Of a DNA stretch of 64,000 nt, positions 36,404-48,398 are shown piece by piece. How positions within the stretch are numbered: position 1 is the first letter of the stretch; the number at the start of each line of letters is the position of its first letter. Source of the stretch: Ureibacillus sinduriensis BLB-1 = JCM 15800 (GTDB lineage: Bacteria; Bacillota; Bacilli; Bacillales_A; Planococcaceae); the NCBI RefSeq assembly GCF_000772955.1, contig NZ_JPVO01000042.1, forward strand, positions 46,178 through 110,177, in the 5' to 3' direction. The position numbers and the translations under genes are program-made. Under the pieces are notes generated by a model. That model did no database searches. It was not told the origin of the DNA and saw only the letters and a program-made list of their open reading frames with translations.

Positions 36404-37171
36404 ATGTTAAAAATTGCTGATCGTACGTTTCAATCAAGACTTTTATTAGGAACCGGCAAGTATCCGTCATTCGAAGCCCAAAAAAAGGCAGTAGAAGTAT
36501 CGGAAGCCGAAATTTTGACCTTTGCCGTCAGAAGAATGAACATTTTTTCACACGAGCAACCCAATTTATTGGAACAACTGGATTTATCCAAACATACGCT
36601 TCTTCCCAATACGGCGGGTGCAAAGAACGCAGAGGAGGCTGTACGGATCGCAAAACTCGCCAAAGCTTCGGGGTTATGCGACATGGTAAAAGTAGAAGTG
36701 ATTGGAGATAATCGCACGCTATTACCTGATCCAATTGAGACGTTGAAAGCTTCTGAAATGCTATTGGAAGAAGGATTTATTGTGTTGCCGTATACATCCG
36801 ATGATGTTGTGTTGGCAAGACGTCTTGAAGAACTTGGAGTGCACGCCATTATGCCTGGTGCCTCCCCGATAGGATCTGGCAAGGGGATCATCAATCCACT
36901 TAACTTAAAGTTTATTATAGAACAGTCCTCGATTCCGGTCATCATTGATGCTGGAATTGGTTCTCCTAAAGATGCTGCATATGCAATGGAGCTAGGTGCA
37001 GATGGCGTGTTGCTGAATAGTGCGGTTTCTGGAGCAAGTGATCCGGTTAAAATGGCTGAAGCAATGAAGCTTGCAATAAAAGCAGGGAGATTAGGGTATG
37101 AAGCTGGAAGAATAGAAGAGAAAGATTATGCGGTAGCTAGCAGTCCTATAAGTGGGATGGTGCCATCTTGA
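36404..37171 (+). CDS. thiG: Thiazole synthase ThiG
   Basis: 255 aa TIM barrel joining DXP, dehydroglycine and ThiS-thiocarboxylate. It shows [12 protein letters not shown] near the start, the VKVEVIGD strand with the Schiff-base Lys (about residue 97), [13 protein letters not shown] and [22 protein letters not shown] for the phosphate site. AGGAGGGGGATAAGT ribosome-binding site. The last codons overlap the thiF TTG start. Confidence 0.96.
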   Translation: MLKIADRTFQSRLLLGTGKYPSFEAQKKAVEVSEAEILTFAVRRMNIFSHEQPNLLEQLDLSKHTLLPNTAGAKNAEEAVRIAKLAKASGLCDMVKVEVIGDNRTLLPDPIETLKASEMLLEEGFIVLPYTSDDVVLARRLEELGVHAIMPGASPIGSGKGIINPLNLKFIIEQSSIPVIIDAGIGSPKDAAYAMELGADGVLLNSAVSGASDPVKMAEAMKLAIKAGRLGYEAGRIEEKDYAVASSPISGMVPS

Positions 37172-38184
37172 CGACGCGGTATTCAAGACATGAGTTATTT
37201 CTGGGAAGTGAGGCACAAGCCGAAATAAATAAGGCTAGTGTCATCATCATTGGTGCGGGGGCTCTTGGATCTGCAAGTTCTGAAATGTTGGCAAGAGCTG
37301 GAATCGGTCGCGTCACTATAGTCGATCGGGATTATGTAGAGTTAAGTAATTTACAAAGGCAGCAATTATACACCGAAGAAGACGCAAGAAATCAAATGCC
37401 GAAAGCCATCGCCGCCAAAACACGACTCAGGCAGATCAATAGCGATATCATCATTAATAGCTTCATAGAAGATGTGAATGGACAGAATGTTGAGGAATTG
37501 ATAAAAAATCATTCAGTAATAGTGGATGCTACCGATAATTTTGAAACCAGTCTAGTAGTGAATGATGCAGCTGTAAAACATGGGATACCTTATCTGTTTG
37601 GTGCATGTGTGGGAAGTTATGGGCTTACTTATCCAATTATTCCAACAGATACTCCATGTTTAAATTGTTTATTGGACCATTTGCCAATGGATGGGATGAC
37701 ATGCGATCGCGTCGGTGTTATAAGTCCAATCGTTCAAATAATCGCGGCACAACAAGTTACTCATGTGCTGAAAATCCTGTCTGGTAAAAAGCTATCCCCG
37801 ATGCTTCAATCAATGGATATTTGGGAAAATGAAAAAGCGGAAATTAATGTCACTCAGCTAAGAAAACAAAATTGTCCTACCTGTGGCGAACAGCCCACCT
37901 ATCCTTTTTTACTAATTGAAAACCAGTTGAAAACGGACGTGTTATGCGGAAGAGATGCTGTCCAGCTTCGACCGGGGCTGAGATCGGATACGTTCTCCCT
38001 CCCTCGCTTATTAAAAAGAGTGGAGAACTACGTTACCAATCCTGTGTTAAACCGATATTTGCTTTCATGTAACATTGATGATTATCGAATCGTATTCTTT
38101 AATGATGGGCGCGCGATTATTCACGGTACAAATGAAGCGAAAAAGGCTCGGGAGATTTATAATCGGTTGATTCAATTTTATTAG
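37168..38184 (+). CDS. thiF: ThiS adenylyltransferase ThiF
   Basis: 338 aa, E1-like enzyme activating ThiS. Nucleotide site [19 protein letters not shown] (about residues 28-46), [17 protein letters not shown], and two zinc Cys pairs, CLNC (about 166-169) and CPTC (about 238-241). A C-terminal extension of about 80 residues is as in Bacillus ThiF. TTG start inside the thiG stop (TTGA). Last gene of this unit; thiD, which follows in B. subtilis, is absent. Confidence 0.94.
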   Translation: MTTRYSRHELFLGSEAQAEINKASVIIIGAGALGSASSEMLARAGIGRVTIVDRDYVELSNLQRQQLYTEEDARNQMPKAIAAKTRLRQINSDIIINSFIEDVNGQNVEELIKNHSVIVDATDNFETSLVVNDAAVKHGIPYLFGACVGSYGLTYPIIPTDTPCLNCLLDHLPMDGMTCDRVGVISPIVQIIAAQQVTHVLKILSGKKLSPMLQSMDIWENEKAEINVTQLRKQNCPTCGEQPTYPFLLIENQLKTDVLCGRDAVQLRPGLRSDTFSLPRLLKRVENYVTNPVLNRYLLSCNIDDYRIVFFNDGRAIIHGTNEAKKAREIYNRLIQFY

Positions 38185-38445
38185 CGTGAATGAATTAAGC
38201 TACTTTTTGGGAACAGAAGTTTTGTAATTCTGTTAAATGTTTAAAAAATAGTAGAGTATTCTAATATGCATTTTTAGTGATGATTTCGAATATCATTTGA
38301 TGATGCTTTCCCTTTAACCTTACAGAACTGGTAACGATAACAGTTTAAAATTTTAACAGAGATCATGTTCATAGTTGAAATATCAAATTATAGTTATCTT
38401 TAATTTTTTTGATTCTTTTTTAGAAAAACTAATTTAATAGAAATA

Positions 38446-38542
38446 ACTAGGGGAGTCCAATGAGTTGGGCTGAGAGGGAAACGCAGTGAGGTTTCTTGAC
38501 CCTTTGGACCCGATCTAGATAATGCTAGCGTGGGGAAGTTAG
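38446..38542 (+). promoter_or_regulatory. TPP (THI-box) riboswitch 2
   Basis: CTAGGGGAGTCC, GGGCTGAGAGGG, GACCCTTTGGACCCGATCTAG and GCTAGCGTGGGGAAG are the conserved TPP aptamer blocks. Controls thiC through the terminator at 38576-38615. Confidence 0.97.
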
Positions 38543-38575
38543 GAAAATCAAGTTTATTGATTAACTTCTGCATTG

Positions 38576-38615
38576 AAAAAGCCGGTCCTCCCTTTTGAGG
38601 TAACCGGCTTTTTTA
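38576..38615 (+). terminator. Riboswitch terminator before thiC
   Basis: AAAAGCCGGT and ACCGGCTTTT arms then TTTATA; closes the TPP leader. Confidence 0.9.
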
Positions 38616-38664
38616 TATACTCCATATGCTATCGACTTCGTTTGTTCTAGATTTCGTCCGTTAA

Positions 38665-40476
<1,812 letters not shown>

Positions 40477-40654
40477 TGCTTAGTTAGGGATTTCTAAATG
40501 TTACGTGATAAAACGGGAAATTGTCACAACATGCTTAATACAAGTTATTAATGGGGAGAACAGCTTTTGCACCTGATTAAATCCCAACGTCTGTTACTTA
40601 CCATTCCGATTCCCTTTGTAATAAAATTTATAACCGAATACTTATCATTGCCGT

Positions 40655-40689
40655 GGCGTATTTCTTCATTAAAGGAATACGCCTTTTTA
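40655..40689 (+). terminator. Terminator downstream of thiC
   Basis: GGCGTATTTC and GGAATACGCC arms then TTTTT. The 180 bases between thiC and it hold no gene. Confidence 0.8.
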
Positions 40690-40921
40690 CAATAACTGAT
40701 TTACTATATAACAAAATATGGTAAAATATAACTCATAAATGATCAAGTAAAATTTAGCATAAACCAATAAATTTATAGAAAAAAAGTTATTTTGAAATGG
40801 CGATTGTTTAAAAAATATATGGCTTGCAACCATAAATCCTTTAAGTGGAGATGGCCTTTCCCCGCTGCTAAGTCGAAGAAGTCTTCTATTATTATAAGGC
40901 AATACTACTAGGAGGGTGAAT

Positions 40922-41230
40922 TTGGAATTCGCTAACTATGTTTTAAGTTTTATGTATATCTTTATTATTGTATCGATAGCAACATTACTATTTTCCTTCT
41001 TGTTTAAGAAGAAAAAGGACTTGATATATGTAATTTATTATTTCATTTTATTGGTGATGATACATTCTTTTCTAGCTTTACAAAAAGATTTTATATTGCA
41101 AAGTTTTCCTAAACAGACCTATGGAGTGTTGATACTTTTATTGCTTAACTACTTTGTCTTTTTTAGAAGGCTTTATTTGGTTGTGAGTGCGATGAAATCA
41201 GAAGGAGATAGAAAAAAAATAGAGGGATAA
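40922..41230 (+). CDS. Small membrane protein (102 aa)
   Basis: Three hydrophobic helices at about residues 8-28, 38-55 and 66-85, with basic loops (FKKKKD after the first, RR after the third). Family not recognised. GGAGG at 40911-40915 selects TTG 40922; the GTG at 40916 abuts it. Own transcription unit. Confidence 0.7.
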   Translation: MEFANYVLSFMYIFIIVSIATLLFSFLFKKKKDLIYVIYYFILLVMIHSFLALQKDFILQSFPKQTYGVLILLLLNYFVFFRRLYLVVSAMKSEGDRKKIEG

Positions 41231-41480
41231 CCAACAATAATCCTCGTTATTTAATATTCAATTAACTCGCAGGTTTATTAGAATGGGATCGAATTCCGTA
41301 AAAATCGGTTCAAGTAATTTCCGAAATCAGTTCGCAGATATTTTTTATGGAATTATACAATGTATATAGTTATCTAGTTTTTTAGTAATATGTTCATCAT
41401 TGATTTATTGGTGATATAGCCACTTAAAATATTGGAACAAACCTTCACATAATATTTTTATAGTTAAAGCGGTGTATTCG

Positions 41481-42500
41481 ATGGAAAGATTAGCAAAGAT
41501 TTTTATTCGATTCAGCGAAGTTGAGGCACAAAAAAGTATCCCGCTTTATGCCTATTGGAGCAAGAAAATTTCAGAAGATAGAGAATTGCTTACATTGATT
41601 CAGTTTATTCCAGATTCTCAACCTAAGCCCAATATGTTTTTCGCAAGTGTCCAATATTTGGCATTAAAACAAAACCATCCTCTAAAAACCTATTACTCCA
41701 TATTTGACCAGTCAGAGAACTATCTAGAAGAAAGTTTTAAATGTTTGAAAGAATTTGTTCGTCTTAATGAGGAAGCATTAATCAATTGTTTCCTTACAAA
41801 ACTTGTCCAAACAAATGAATTGAATCGTAGCTCGTATTTATATCCGATTATGAGTGAAATAGCATATAAAACCGGAAAACCTTTAACATTAATTGAAATT
41901 GGAACAAGTGCGGGATTATTATTAAATTTAGACAACTATCAATATGAGATTAAAGAAACTAATCAAGTTCTACAGTTCGGTAACTTCAAAAGTGATGTGG
42001 TGGTGCATGCTGAAAACAATGGCGAGCCTTTGACCGCTATTAGACCTTTTCAAGTAAGTGAGCGGGTTGGTGTAGATTTGAACATAGTAGACCTCAATGA
42101 AGAAGAAGACTACGAATGGATGCAGGCACTTATTTGGCCTGAACAAAAAAGTCGTAAAGAGTTATTAAGAAAGGTGCGCACACTCAATAAGAATATTCCC
42201 AAAAAACTATACGCAGGAGACTTCTTACAAGTTATCCCGTCTTTCTTACAAAATATTGATAACGGTACTCAAACGGTAATTTTCCACACACATGTGGCCA
42301 ATCAATTTGATGAATCTTTGAAAATCAAACTATTAACAATGATTCATAACATCAGTGAACAGCATCCTATCTATCATGTATACAACAATATGTATGATCG
42401 GCATTTGCATATCGATTATATAACGCAATCCAGTACTGAGAAAATAAAGATTATAAATGAAGTTGATGGTCATGGTAAATATTTTTCTTGGATTCAATAA
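41481..42500 (+). CDS. DUF2332-family protein
   Basis: 339 aa, matching the DUF2332 pattern: an N-terminal helical part, then IEIGTSAGLLLNLD (about residues 140-153), which resembles the glycine-rich SAM-binding loop of methyltransferases, a conserved DLNEEED and WPEQKSRKELL, and VIFHTHVANQF near 275. The function of the family is not established; a methyltransferase-like fold is inferred from the loop. ATG 41481 preferred over GTG 41472; both have weak ribosome-binding sites. A hairpin follows at 42578. Confidence 0.82.
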   Translation: MERLAKIFIRFSEVEAQKSIPLYAYWSKKISEDRELLTLIQFIPDSQPKPNMFFASVQYLALKQNHPLKTYYSIFDQSENYLEESFKCLKEFVRLNEEALINCFLTKLVQTNELNRSSYLYPIMSEIAYKTGKPLTLIEIGTSAGLLLNLDNYQYEIKETNQVLQFGNFKSDVVVHAENNGEPLTAIRPFQVSERVGVDLNIVDLNEEEDYEWMQALIWPEQKSRKELLRKVRTLNKNIPKKLYAGDFLQVIPSFLQNIDNGTQTVIFHTHVANQFDESLKIKLLTMIHNISEQHPIYHVYNNMYDRHLHIDYITQSSTEKIKIINEVDGHGKYFSWIQ

Positions 42501-42577
42501 AAGGGTGAGCAGGCTAGTTAGTAAGTGTAGAGGGTGCTTTAGAAAGGTAAGTAAAAGTTTGGTAATCAAAAAATCGA

Positions 42578-42613
42578 GGCGCGATTCTTGTAAAAGAATT
42601 GTGTCTTTTTTTT
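42578..42613 (+). terminator. Terminator after the DUF2332 gene
   Basis: GGCGCGATTCTT pairs with AAGAATTGTGTC using several G-T pairs; eight Ts follow. Confidence 0.7.
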
Positions 42614-42684
42614 ATTGAAGCTCTAATTTTTAATTGAATACTAGATTATGCAGCCAAGTAATGAAGTAAACAGGATAAAAATCA

Positions 42685-42879
42685 CTATTTCTTACCCTGT
42701 TCAAGTAATTCAATTATTCTATCAAGCTTTTGCTCGATATTTTGATGTTTGTTCGAGGGCTTTTGCTTAGTAAGCCGCCTGCTAACTATAACAAAGACAA
42801 AGAAAAATACAAGAATGATCAAAGAAAACATTATCAATGTAACTAACACATCAGAACCAGTAAAGGCTTCGCTACTCAA
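42685..42879 (-). CDS. Small membrane protein, DUF4083-like (64 aa)
   Basis: One membrane helix (about residues 11-33), a basic stop-transfer (SRRLTKQK), and a short amphipathic tail ending KLDRIIELLEQGKK, the pattern of the DUF4083 small proteins of Bacillales. Start: TTG preceded by GGGGAGGA. It is read away from the 104-bp repeat array. Function unknown. Confidence 0.75.
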   Translation of the reverse strand: MSSEAFTGSDVLVTLIMFSLIILVFFFVFVIVSRRLTKQKPSNKHQNIEQKLDRIIELLEQGKK

Positions 42880-42942
42880 ATTTATCCTCCCCTTCCAATT
42901 TTAGGTTTATTATAACATAATATTTTATCCATAGTCTGAATT

Positions 42943-43738
42943 GAATGTGACATCATGGCGACGGGGGACGAGTGTTTTGTCCCAATAGAATGGTTAATGG
43001 GCCAGAAGGAAGAATGGGAGCTCATGATTTGTCACGATAGAGATGTGAATGTGACTCAATAGCGGCGGGGATCGAGTGTTTTGTCCCAATAGAATGGTTA
43101 ATGGGACAGAAGGAAGAATGGAAGCTCATGATTTGTCACGATAGAGAGTTGAATGTGACGCCATGGCGACGGGGGAGGAGTATATTGTCCCAATAGAATG
43201 GTTAATGGGACAAAAGAAAGAATGAAAGTTCATGATTTGTCACGATAGAGATGTGAATGTGACACAAGGAGGACGGAGCTCGAGTGTTTTGTCTTAATAG
43301 AACGGTTTATGGGACAGAAGGGAGAATGGGAGTTCATGATTTGTCACGATAGAGAGTTGAATGTGACACCATGGCGACGGGGGACGAGTATATTGTCCCA
43401 ATAAAATGGTTAATTGGACAGAAGGAAGAATGGAAGCTCATGATATGTCACGATAGAGATGTGAATGTGACACAAGGAGGACGGAGCTCGAGTGTTTTGT
43501 CTTAATAGAACGGTTAATTGGACAGAAGAAAGAAAGGGAGTTCATGATTTGTCACGATAGAGATGGGAATGTGACACCATGGCGACGGGAGACGGGTATA
43601 TTGTCCCAATAAAACGGTTAATTGGACAGAAGAAAGAAAGGGAGTTCATGATTTGTCACGATAGAGATGTGAATGTGACCCCATAGCGACAGGGGACGAG
43701 TATATGTCCCAATAGAACGGTTGAAGGTACAGAATGAA
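42943..43738. repeat. 104-bp tandem repeat array, seven full units plus a partial eighth
   Basis: The marker GAATGTGAC starts at 42943, 43047, 43151, 43255, 43359, 43463, 43567 and 43671: exactly 104 bases each time. Units alternate between two subtypes: CCATGGCGACGGG...ATTGTCCCAAT (43151, 43359, 43567) and GAGTGTTTTGTC...AATAGAA (43047, 43255, 43463), giving a 208-bp higher-order period. Each unit can fold a TTGTCCCA/TGGGACAA hairpin, and a TGTCAC/GTGACA hairpin across the unit junction. 104 is not a multiple of three, and stops interrupt all frames, so it is not protein-coding. Confidence 0.95.
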
Positions 43739-43975
43739 GCTCTATTAATGCTTCTTCACAAAACAAAACTTCTTTTAGGAACTGAAAAAAATTGCTGCGC
43801 GCTATTCAGTATGCGTGCATAGGGAAACAAATTTGCTTGTCACACCCTTCGAAAATATCCTCTTAATAACTTCATACATATCATTTCAACCTGAAAGAAA
43901 AGCAGTTCTGCCATGGCATTTAATTATACTCAGACAGCAGTAAATAATTATACCGATTTCTTATTAATTACTGTA

Positions 43976-44003
43976 TTGACATAAACTGTATATCTGTTAT
44001 ATT
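43976..44003 (+). promoter_or_regulatory. Promoter of the cnt-like operon
   Basis: TTGACA (43976-43981), 16-nt spacer, TATATT (43998-44003). The Zur-type box lies just downstream of the expected start. Confidence 0.7.
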
Positions 44004-44018
44004 AATAATTGTGTTCGT

Positions 44019-44039
44019 AAATCGTAATGATTACTATTT
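44019..44039. promoter_or_regulatory. Zur box
   Basis: The core TCGTAATGATTACTA differs in one base from the Bacillus Zur consensus TCGTAATNATTACGA, and the flanking AAA/TTT also match. Fur and PerR boxes lack the CG pair, so zinc control is the best reading. A partner sequence, TAGTAATCATT (44057-44067), is the exact inverse of 44026-44036 and may be a second weaker site or an RNA hairpin arm. Confidence 0.8.
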
Positions 44040-44113
44040 AAAATAGATTTGAATCGTAGTAATCATTTCACGAAAAAAATAACCAATGAGAATTGAGATA
44101 AGGGGAGAGAATT

Positions 44114-45709
44114 TTGTTTATAAAACTGAAAACAATGTTTTTTATGTTAGCGGCCATAACAATTCTGGCAGGCTGTACATCGACAAAAGTAGAAGACAAT
44201 AAAAATACCGATGAATTAGTGTATGCCACAGTAAAGGATATTAATGACATGAATCCGCATCTGTACCCGGGTTCGATGTCGGCTCAAGGGATGGTCTATG
44301 AATCTTTAGTTGAAAATACGGAGGAGGGGATCAAGCCATTGCTCGCAGAATCCTGGGAAATTTCGGAGGACGGGACGGAATATACATTCCATTTAAGAAA
44401 AGATGTTACTTTTCATGATGGCGAACATTTCAATGCAAAAGCAGTAAAACAAAACTTTGAAGCTGTCCAAAACAATAAAGAAAAGCATGCTTGGATTAAG
44501 TTATCCGATAAGATCAAAAGTATAGAGGAGGTAGATGAATATACAGTTAAATTAACTCTTTTTGAAGTGTATTATCCAACGTTAGTTGAATTGTCAATGA
44601 CACGCCCCTATGTTTTTCTTTCACCGAATGATTTCAAAAATGGCGAAACAAAAGATGGCGTCAACGGATTCCATGGCACAGGACCTTTTAAATTAACAGA
44701 ACATAAAGTCGATCAATATGCCGTTTTTGAAGCGAACGAAGATTACTGGGCTGGTGTTCCTAAAATAAAAAAAATTACAGCTAAAGTACTTCCAGCCGGG
44801 GAAACAACATTATTGGCAATGCAAAAAGGTGAAGTCAATTTTGCATTCACTGATGATCGTGGTGCGGACAGCATCAATATTGAAGGAATTAACCAACTCG
44901 TACAAGCAGGGGATTATCAACTGACTAGGAGCAAACAAATGAACACTAAGATGATTGTTGCAAATAGTGGCAAAAGTGAGAGCCCTGCCAGTGAAAAAAA
45001 TGTCCGCGAGGCAATTTGGTATGCAATAGATCGAGAAACAATAAGTCGGGATATATTTGAAGGCGCTGAAACAGTAGCAAACTCACTTTTCTCAATAAAT
45101 GTTAACTATGCAGATGTTTCTCTTAAAGAGAGAAACTATGATATTGCCAGGGCGAAAGAAATTTTGGAAAATGCGGGATGGACCATTAGCAGCCAAGATT
45201 CAGTTAGAGAAAAGGGCGGCAAAAAACTGGAAATGAAACTTTATTATGACAGTAATTCACCTTCACAAAAGGCTCAAGCAGAATTCATTCAAGGATCATT
45301 AAAGGAAGTTGGGATAAATCTGGAACTAAACGGTGAGGAATCAACTTCAATTGCAAATAGAAGAGCAACAGGTGATTATGATTTATTATTCAATCAAACT
45401 TGGGGATTGGCCTATGATCCACAAAGCACGGTAGCAGCCTTTACTTCAGAGGCGTCCTATCTACACGCTACAAAAGGAATTCCTGATGCAGAGCAATTTT
45501 ATAAAAAAATAGAGGAGACTTTAACAACCATCGATGAAGAAAAGCGCAAACTTTTGTACGAAGATATTTTAAAAACGGTTCATGATGAAGCCATTTTTAT
45601 TCCGATTACAAATGGCAATGTGACAGTAGTGGCACCCAAAAATTTAAAAGGCATTTCATTTAAGCAAACACAATATGAACTACCATTCGAAAAGATGTAT
45701 TTTGAATAG
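44114..45709 (+). CDS. cntA: Metal/metallophore ABC transporter substrate-binding lipoprotein
   Basis: 531 aa, peptide/nickel-binding family 5. Lipoprotein signal with lipobox ILAGC at about residues 17-21. The sequence tracks E. coli NikA and staphylococcal CntA closely: MNPHLYPGSMSAQGMVYE, NKEKHAWIKL, GTGPFKL, and TWGLAYDP, in which the Trp lines the metal-chelate pocket. CntA binds staphylopine-type opine-metal complexes; NikA binds Ni-chelates. Placement behind a Zur box and the cntABCDFE gene order favour zinc-opine uptake. TTG start after AGGGGAG. The symbol is by analogy, not proof. Confidence 0.85.
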   Translation: MFIKLKTMFFMLAAITILAGCTSTKVEDNKNTDELVYATVKDINDMNPHLYPGSMSAQGMVYESLVENTEEGIKPLLAESWEISEDGTEYTFHLRKDVTFHDGEHFNAKAVKQNFEAVQNNKEKHAWIKLSDKIKSIEEVDEYTVKLTLFEVYYPTLVELSMTRPYVFLSPNDFKNGETKDGVNGFHGTGPFKLTEHKVDQYAVFEANEDYWAGVPKIKKITAKVLPAGETTLLAMQKGEVNFAFTDDRGADSINIEGINQLVQAGDYQLTRSKQMNTKMIVANSGKSESPASEKNVREAIWYAIDRETISRDIFEGAETVANSLFSINVNYADVSLKERNYDIARAKEILENAGWTISSQDSVREKGGKKLEMKLYYDSNSPSQKAQAEFIQGSLKEVGINLELNGEESTSIANRRATGDYDLLFNQTWGLAYDPQSTVAAFTSEASYLHATKGIPDAEQFYKKIEETLTTIDEEKRKLLYEDILKTVHDEAIFIPITNGNVTVVAPKNLKGISFKQTQYELPFEKMYFE

Positions 45710-45775
45710 CAAACTGATTTTGCCTAACTACTAGTCTTACTAAGGGCCCGTTAGTTAGGCAGGAAGGAGAATTTA

Positions 45776-46708
45776 ATGGGAGCCTATATAGCACGAAGGA
45801 TACTGATTACCTTGCCACTGTTACTGGCGGTATCTTTTTTAACCTTTCTATTAATTAGCTTTTCCCCAGTCGAACCAGCTGAGGTCATTTTACGTGCTCA
45901 GGAAGTTCCTTTGATTACTGATGAGTTAATAGAACGAACAAATGAAGAGCTAGGTTTGGATAAGCCGTTTATCATTCAATATTTTCATTGGCTCATTTCG
46001 AGTTTGCAACTAGACTTCGGCAATTCATATGTCAAAAATGAACCGGTATGGAACTTGGTTGGTCCGGCTTTTATCAACACATTCAAGCTGACTGTTGCAT
46101 CTACGATTGTCATCATTATTTTTTCTGTCCTAATCGGTGTTATTTGTGCAGTGAATGAAAGAAAAATGGTAGACCGGTGGATGCGCACGATACTGTTTGT
46201 GTTTACAGCCACTCCATCCTACTTGCTTGGTGCTGTTTGTATTTATTTGTTTTCCGTCAAGCTAGATTTATTGCCAACAAGCGGGATGGAAGGTGTGGAA
46301 AGTTATATTTTACCTGTCTTAGTCACATCTCTAGGGTATATCGGGATCTATTTCCGAAATATACGAAGTGCGATGATCAATAACTTGAATGAAGATTATG
46401 TTCTGTATGGTCGGGCATCTGGTTTATCTGAATATACAATTACATGGCATATTTTGAGGAATTCTCTCCAAGTAGCTGTTTCAATATTCTGCATGGCCAT
46501 CCCTCTAATTCTAGGTGGTACAGTGGTGATTGAAAATGTCTTTGCATGGCCTGGTCTCGGCAGTTTGAGTATAGGAGCTATATTAAATCGGGACTTTCCG
46601 ATTATTCAAGCCTACGTTTTAATCGTGGCGGTTGCGTTCGTAATTTTTAATATGATATCGGATATTTTAAATGCTATGTTAAATCCTCGGATAAGGAATG
46701 ATAGTTAA
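45776..46708 (+). CDS. cntB: ABC permease, NikB/CntB-like
   Basis: 310 aa, six membrane segments. N-terminal ARRILITLPLLLAVSFLTFLL then the extracellular ELGLDKPFIIQYFHWL typical of DppB/NikB. The EAA loop, which contacts the ATPase, is around ASGLSEYTITWHILRNS. GGAAGGAGAA ribosome-binding site. The stop shares one base with the next start (TAATG). Confidence 0.88.
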   Translation: MGAYIARRILITLPLLLAVSFLTFLLISFSPVEPAEVILRAQEVPLITDELIERTNEELGLDKPFIIQYFHWLISSLQLDFGNSYVKNEPVWNLVGPAFINTFKLTVASTIVIIIFSVLIGVICAVNERKMVDRWMRTILFVFTATPSYLLGAVCIYLFSVKLDLLPTSGMEGVESYILPVLVTSLGYIGIYFRNIRSAMINNLNEDYVLYGRASGLSEYTITWHILRNSLQVAVSIFCMAIPLILGGTVVIENVFAWPGLGSLSIGAILNRDFPIIQAYVLIVAVAFVIFNMISDILNAMLNPRIRNDS

Positions 46709-47553
46709 TGAGATTAATAAGAAATCTTGTTAGGGATAAACTTGGAATTACGTCTCTTTTATTCCTTGTATTGGTCATGTTGATGGGTGTATTTGCACCA
46801 ATTATTGCACCTCATGATCCTTTAGCGATCAATATGCCATTGCGGTATGCATCCCCGTCTTGGGAACATTTATTAGGAAACGATCATTTAGGCAGAGACG
46901 TGCTTTCGCGAATCCTTTATGGTATTCGCGCAAGTGTTTTATGGATTTTCCTTGCCTTAATCATATCGGTTTGTATAGGCACTGTAATGGGCTTTATAGC
47001 AGGATATTACAGAGGAATTGTCGATTCAATCATCATGAGAATTTGTGATGTCATGCTTTCGTTCCCTGTGTATGTTATTACCATTGCAATTGTCGGGATA
47101 TTGGGTGTTGGTTTGGAAAATATTTTATTCGCTTTTGTTTTAATGAAATGGGCATGGTTTGCCCGAATTATTAGGACATCCGTTTTGCAGTATATTGAAA
47201 TGGAGTATGTGAAATACGCACGGACTATTGGTTTGTCCCATCGAAGCATCATTCTGAGACACATCCTGCCTTTGACTTTTTCAGATATCGCCGTTGTTGC
47301 AAGCAGTTCAATGAGTTCTATGATTTTACAAATTTCAGGTCTATCGTTTTTAGGATTAGGTATAAAAGCACCTAATGCTGAGTGGGGAATGATGCTCAGT
47401 GAAGCGAGAGAAGTGATGTTCACCAGACCTGAGCTGATGATTGCTCCTGGTGTTGCAATTATCAGCGTCGTGATAGGATTCAACTTTTTATCCGATTCAT
47501 TACAAGTAGCATTGAATCCAGAGCTTAGGCAACCGAGTAAAATTATAGAATAA
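46708..47553 (+). CDS. cntC: ABC permease, NikC/CntC-like
   Basis: 281 aa, DppC/NikC type. The HDPLAINMPLRYASPSWEHL and GNDHLGRDVLSRILYG blocks are diagnostic. EAA loop: ARTIGLSHRSIILRHILP. Ends with family motif FNFLSDSLQVALNPEL. Coupled to the gene before it. Confidence 0.9.
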   Translation: MRLIRNLVRDKLGITSLLFLVLVMLMGVFAPIIAPHDPLAINMPLRYASPSWEHLLGNDHLGRDVLSRILYGIRASVLWIFLALIISVCIGTVMGFIAGYYRGIVDSIIMRICDVMLSFPVYVITIAIVGILGVGLENILFAFVLMKWAWFARIIRTSVLQYIEMEYVKYARTIGLSHRSIILRHILPLTFSDIAVVASSSMSSMILQISGLSFLGLGIKAPNAEWGMMLSEAREVMFTRPELMIAPGVAIISVVIGFNFLSDSLQVALNPELRQPSKIIE

Positions 47554-47576
47554 TTGTTAAAGGAGTGGCTGAAGGT

Positions 47577-48398
47577 ATGGCTTTGCTGGAAGTAAATAAC
47601 TTAAGAGTATGGGATGCACATACAAAGCGTGTCATCGTACACAATACTTCATTCACATTGGAAGAAGGGAAGTGCCTTGCAATTGTAGGAGAGAGTGGTA
47701 GTGGCAAATCCGTTACTTGTCGAGCTCTTGCCCAGCTAAATAAAAAATCTCTATGTCAAGATGGTGAAATTCATTTCAGAAACGAGCGATTACAAATTCT
47801 TTCCGAGAAGCAGATGCGAAAGAAAAGAGGGAAAAACTTTTGCATGATTCTTCAAAATGGCATGACTGCTTTTGATCCATCTTGCAAAATCAAGGTTCAT
47901 TTATTTGAAACACTAAAAACGCATCTTAATTGGGAAAAGAAAAGAAGTGAACGAAAAATGATTCAGGCGATGGAAAGTGTGAATTTGAAAAACGCAAAAG
48001 AAATCATGAACAAATATCCTCACCAACTTTCCGGTGGGATGCTGCAACGTATTATGATCGCACTTGCGCTCGCATTGGAGCCCGATATCATTATTGCCGA
48101 TGAACCTACTACAGCCTTGGATACGATTTCACAATGTGAAGTAATGGAACAACTTCGTAAAATTCGTTTAAATATGAATTGCGCAATCATACTCGTTTCA
48201 CACGATTTAGGGGTTGTGCGGAATATAGCCGATGAGGTACTAGTCATGAAAGAAGGGAAAGTTTTAGAGAAGGGTGACACACCATCTGTTTTTGCAAACC
48301 CTGCACATGATTATACAAAATATTTAATTAAAACAAGAAGCACAATAAGTGACAATTTTATTAAATTAATGGAGCGATCTAATCTTGTTAAAAGTTGA
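47577..48398 (+). CDS. cntD: ABC ATPase, NikD/CntD-like
   Basis: 273 aa. Walker A GESGSGKS, signature LSGGMLQR, Walker B IIIADEPTTALD, switch VSHDLG. AAAGGAG at 47559-47565 with ATG 47577; a GTG at 47565 coincides with the ribosome-binding site and is rejected. The gene overlaps cntF by 14 bases. Confidence 0.9.
   Translation: MALLEVNNLRVWDAHTKRVIVHNTSFTLEEGKCLAIVGESGSGKSVTCRALAQLNKKSLCQDGEIHFRNERLQILSEKQMRKKRGKNFCMILQNGMTAFDPSCKIKVHLFETLKTHLNWEKKRSERKMIQAMESVNLKNAKEIMNKYPHQLSGGMLQRIMIALALALEPDIIIADEPTTALDTISQCEVMEQLRKIRLNMNCAIILVSHDLGVVRNIADEVLVMKEGKVLEKGDTPSVFANPAHDYTKYLIKTRSTISDNFIKLMERSNLVKS

Noticed and set aside
36430..36945. 171-codon minus-strand frame opposite thiG
   Set aside because: thiG is unambiguous on the other strand; the frame has no start signal or domain.
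42943..43738. CRISPR array
   Set aside because: The whole 104-bp unit repeats, with no unique spacers and no cas genes nearby.
42943..43738. Repetitive protein-coding region
   Set aside because: A 104-bp period shifts frame at each unit, and stops occur in all frames.
47007..47483. 158-codon minus-strand frame opposite the second permease
   Set aside because: Shadow of a hydrophobic conserved gene; no ribosome-binding site.
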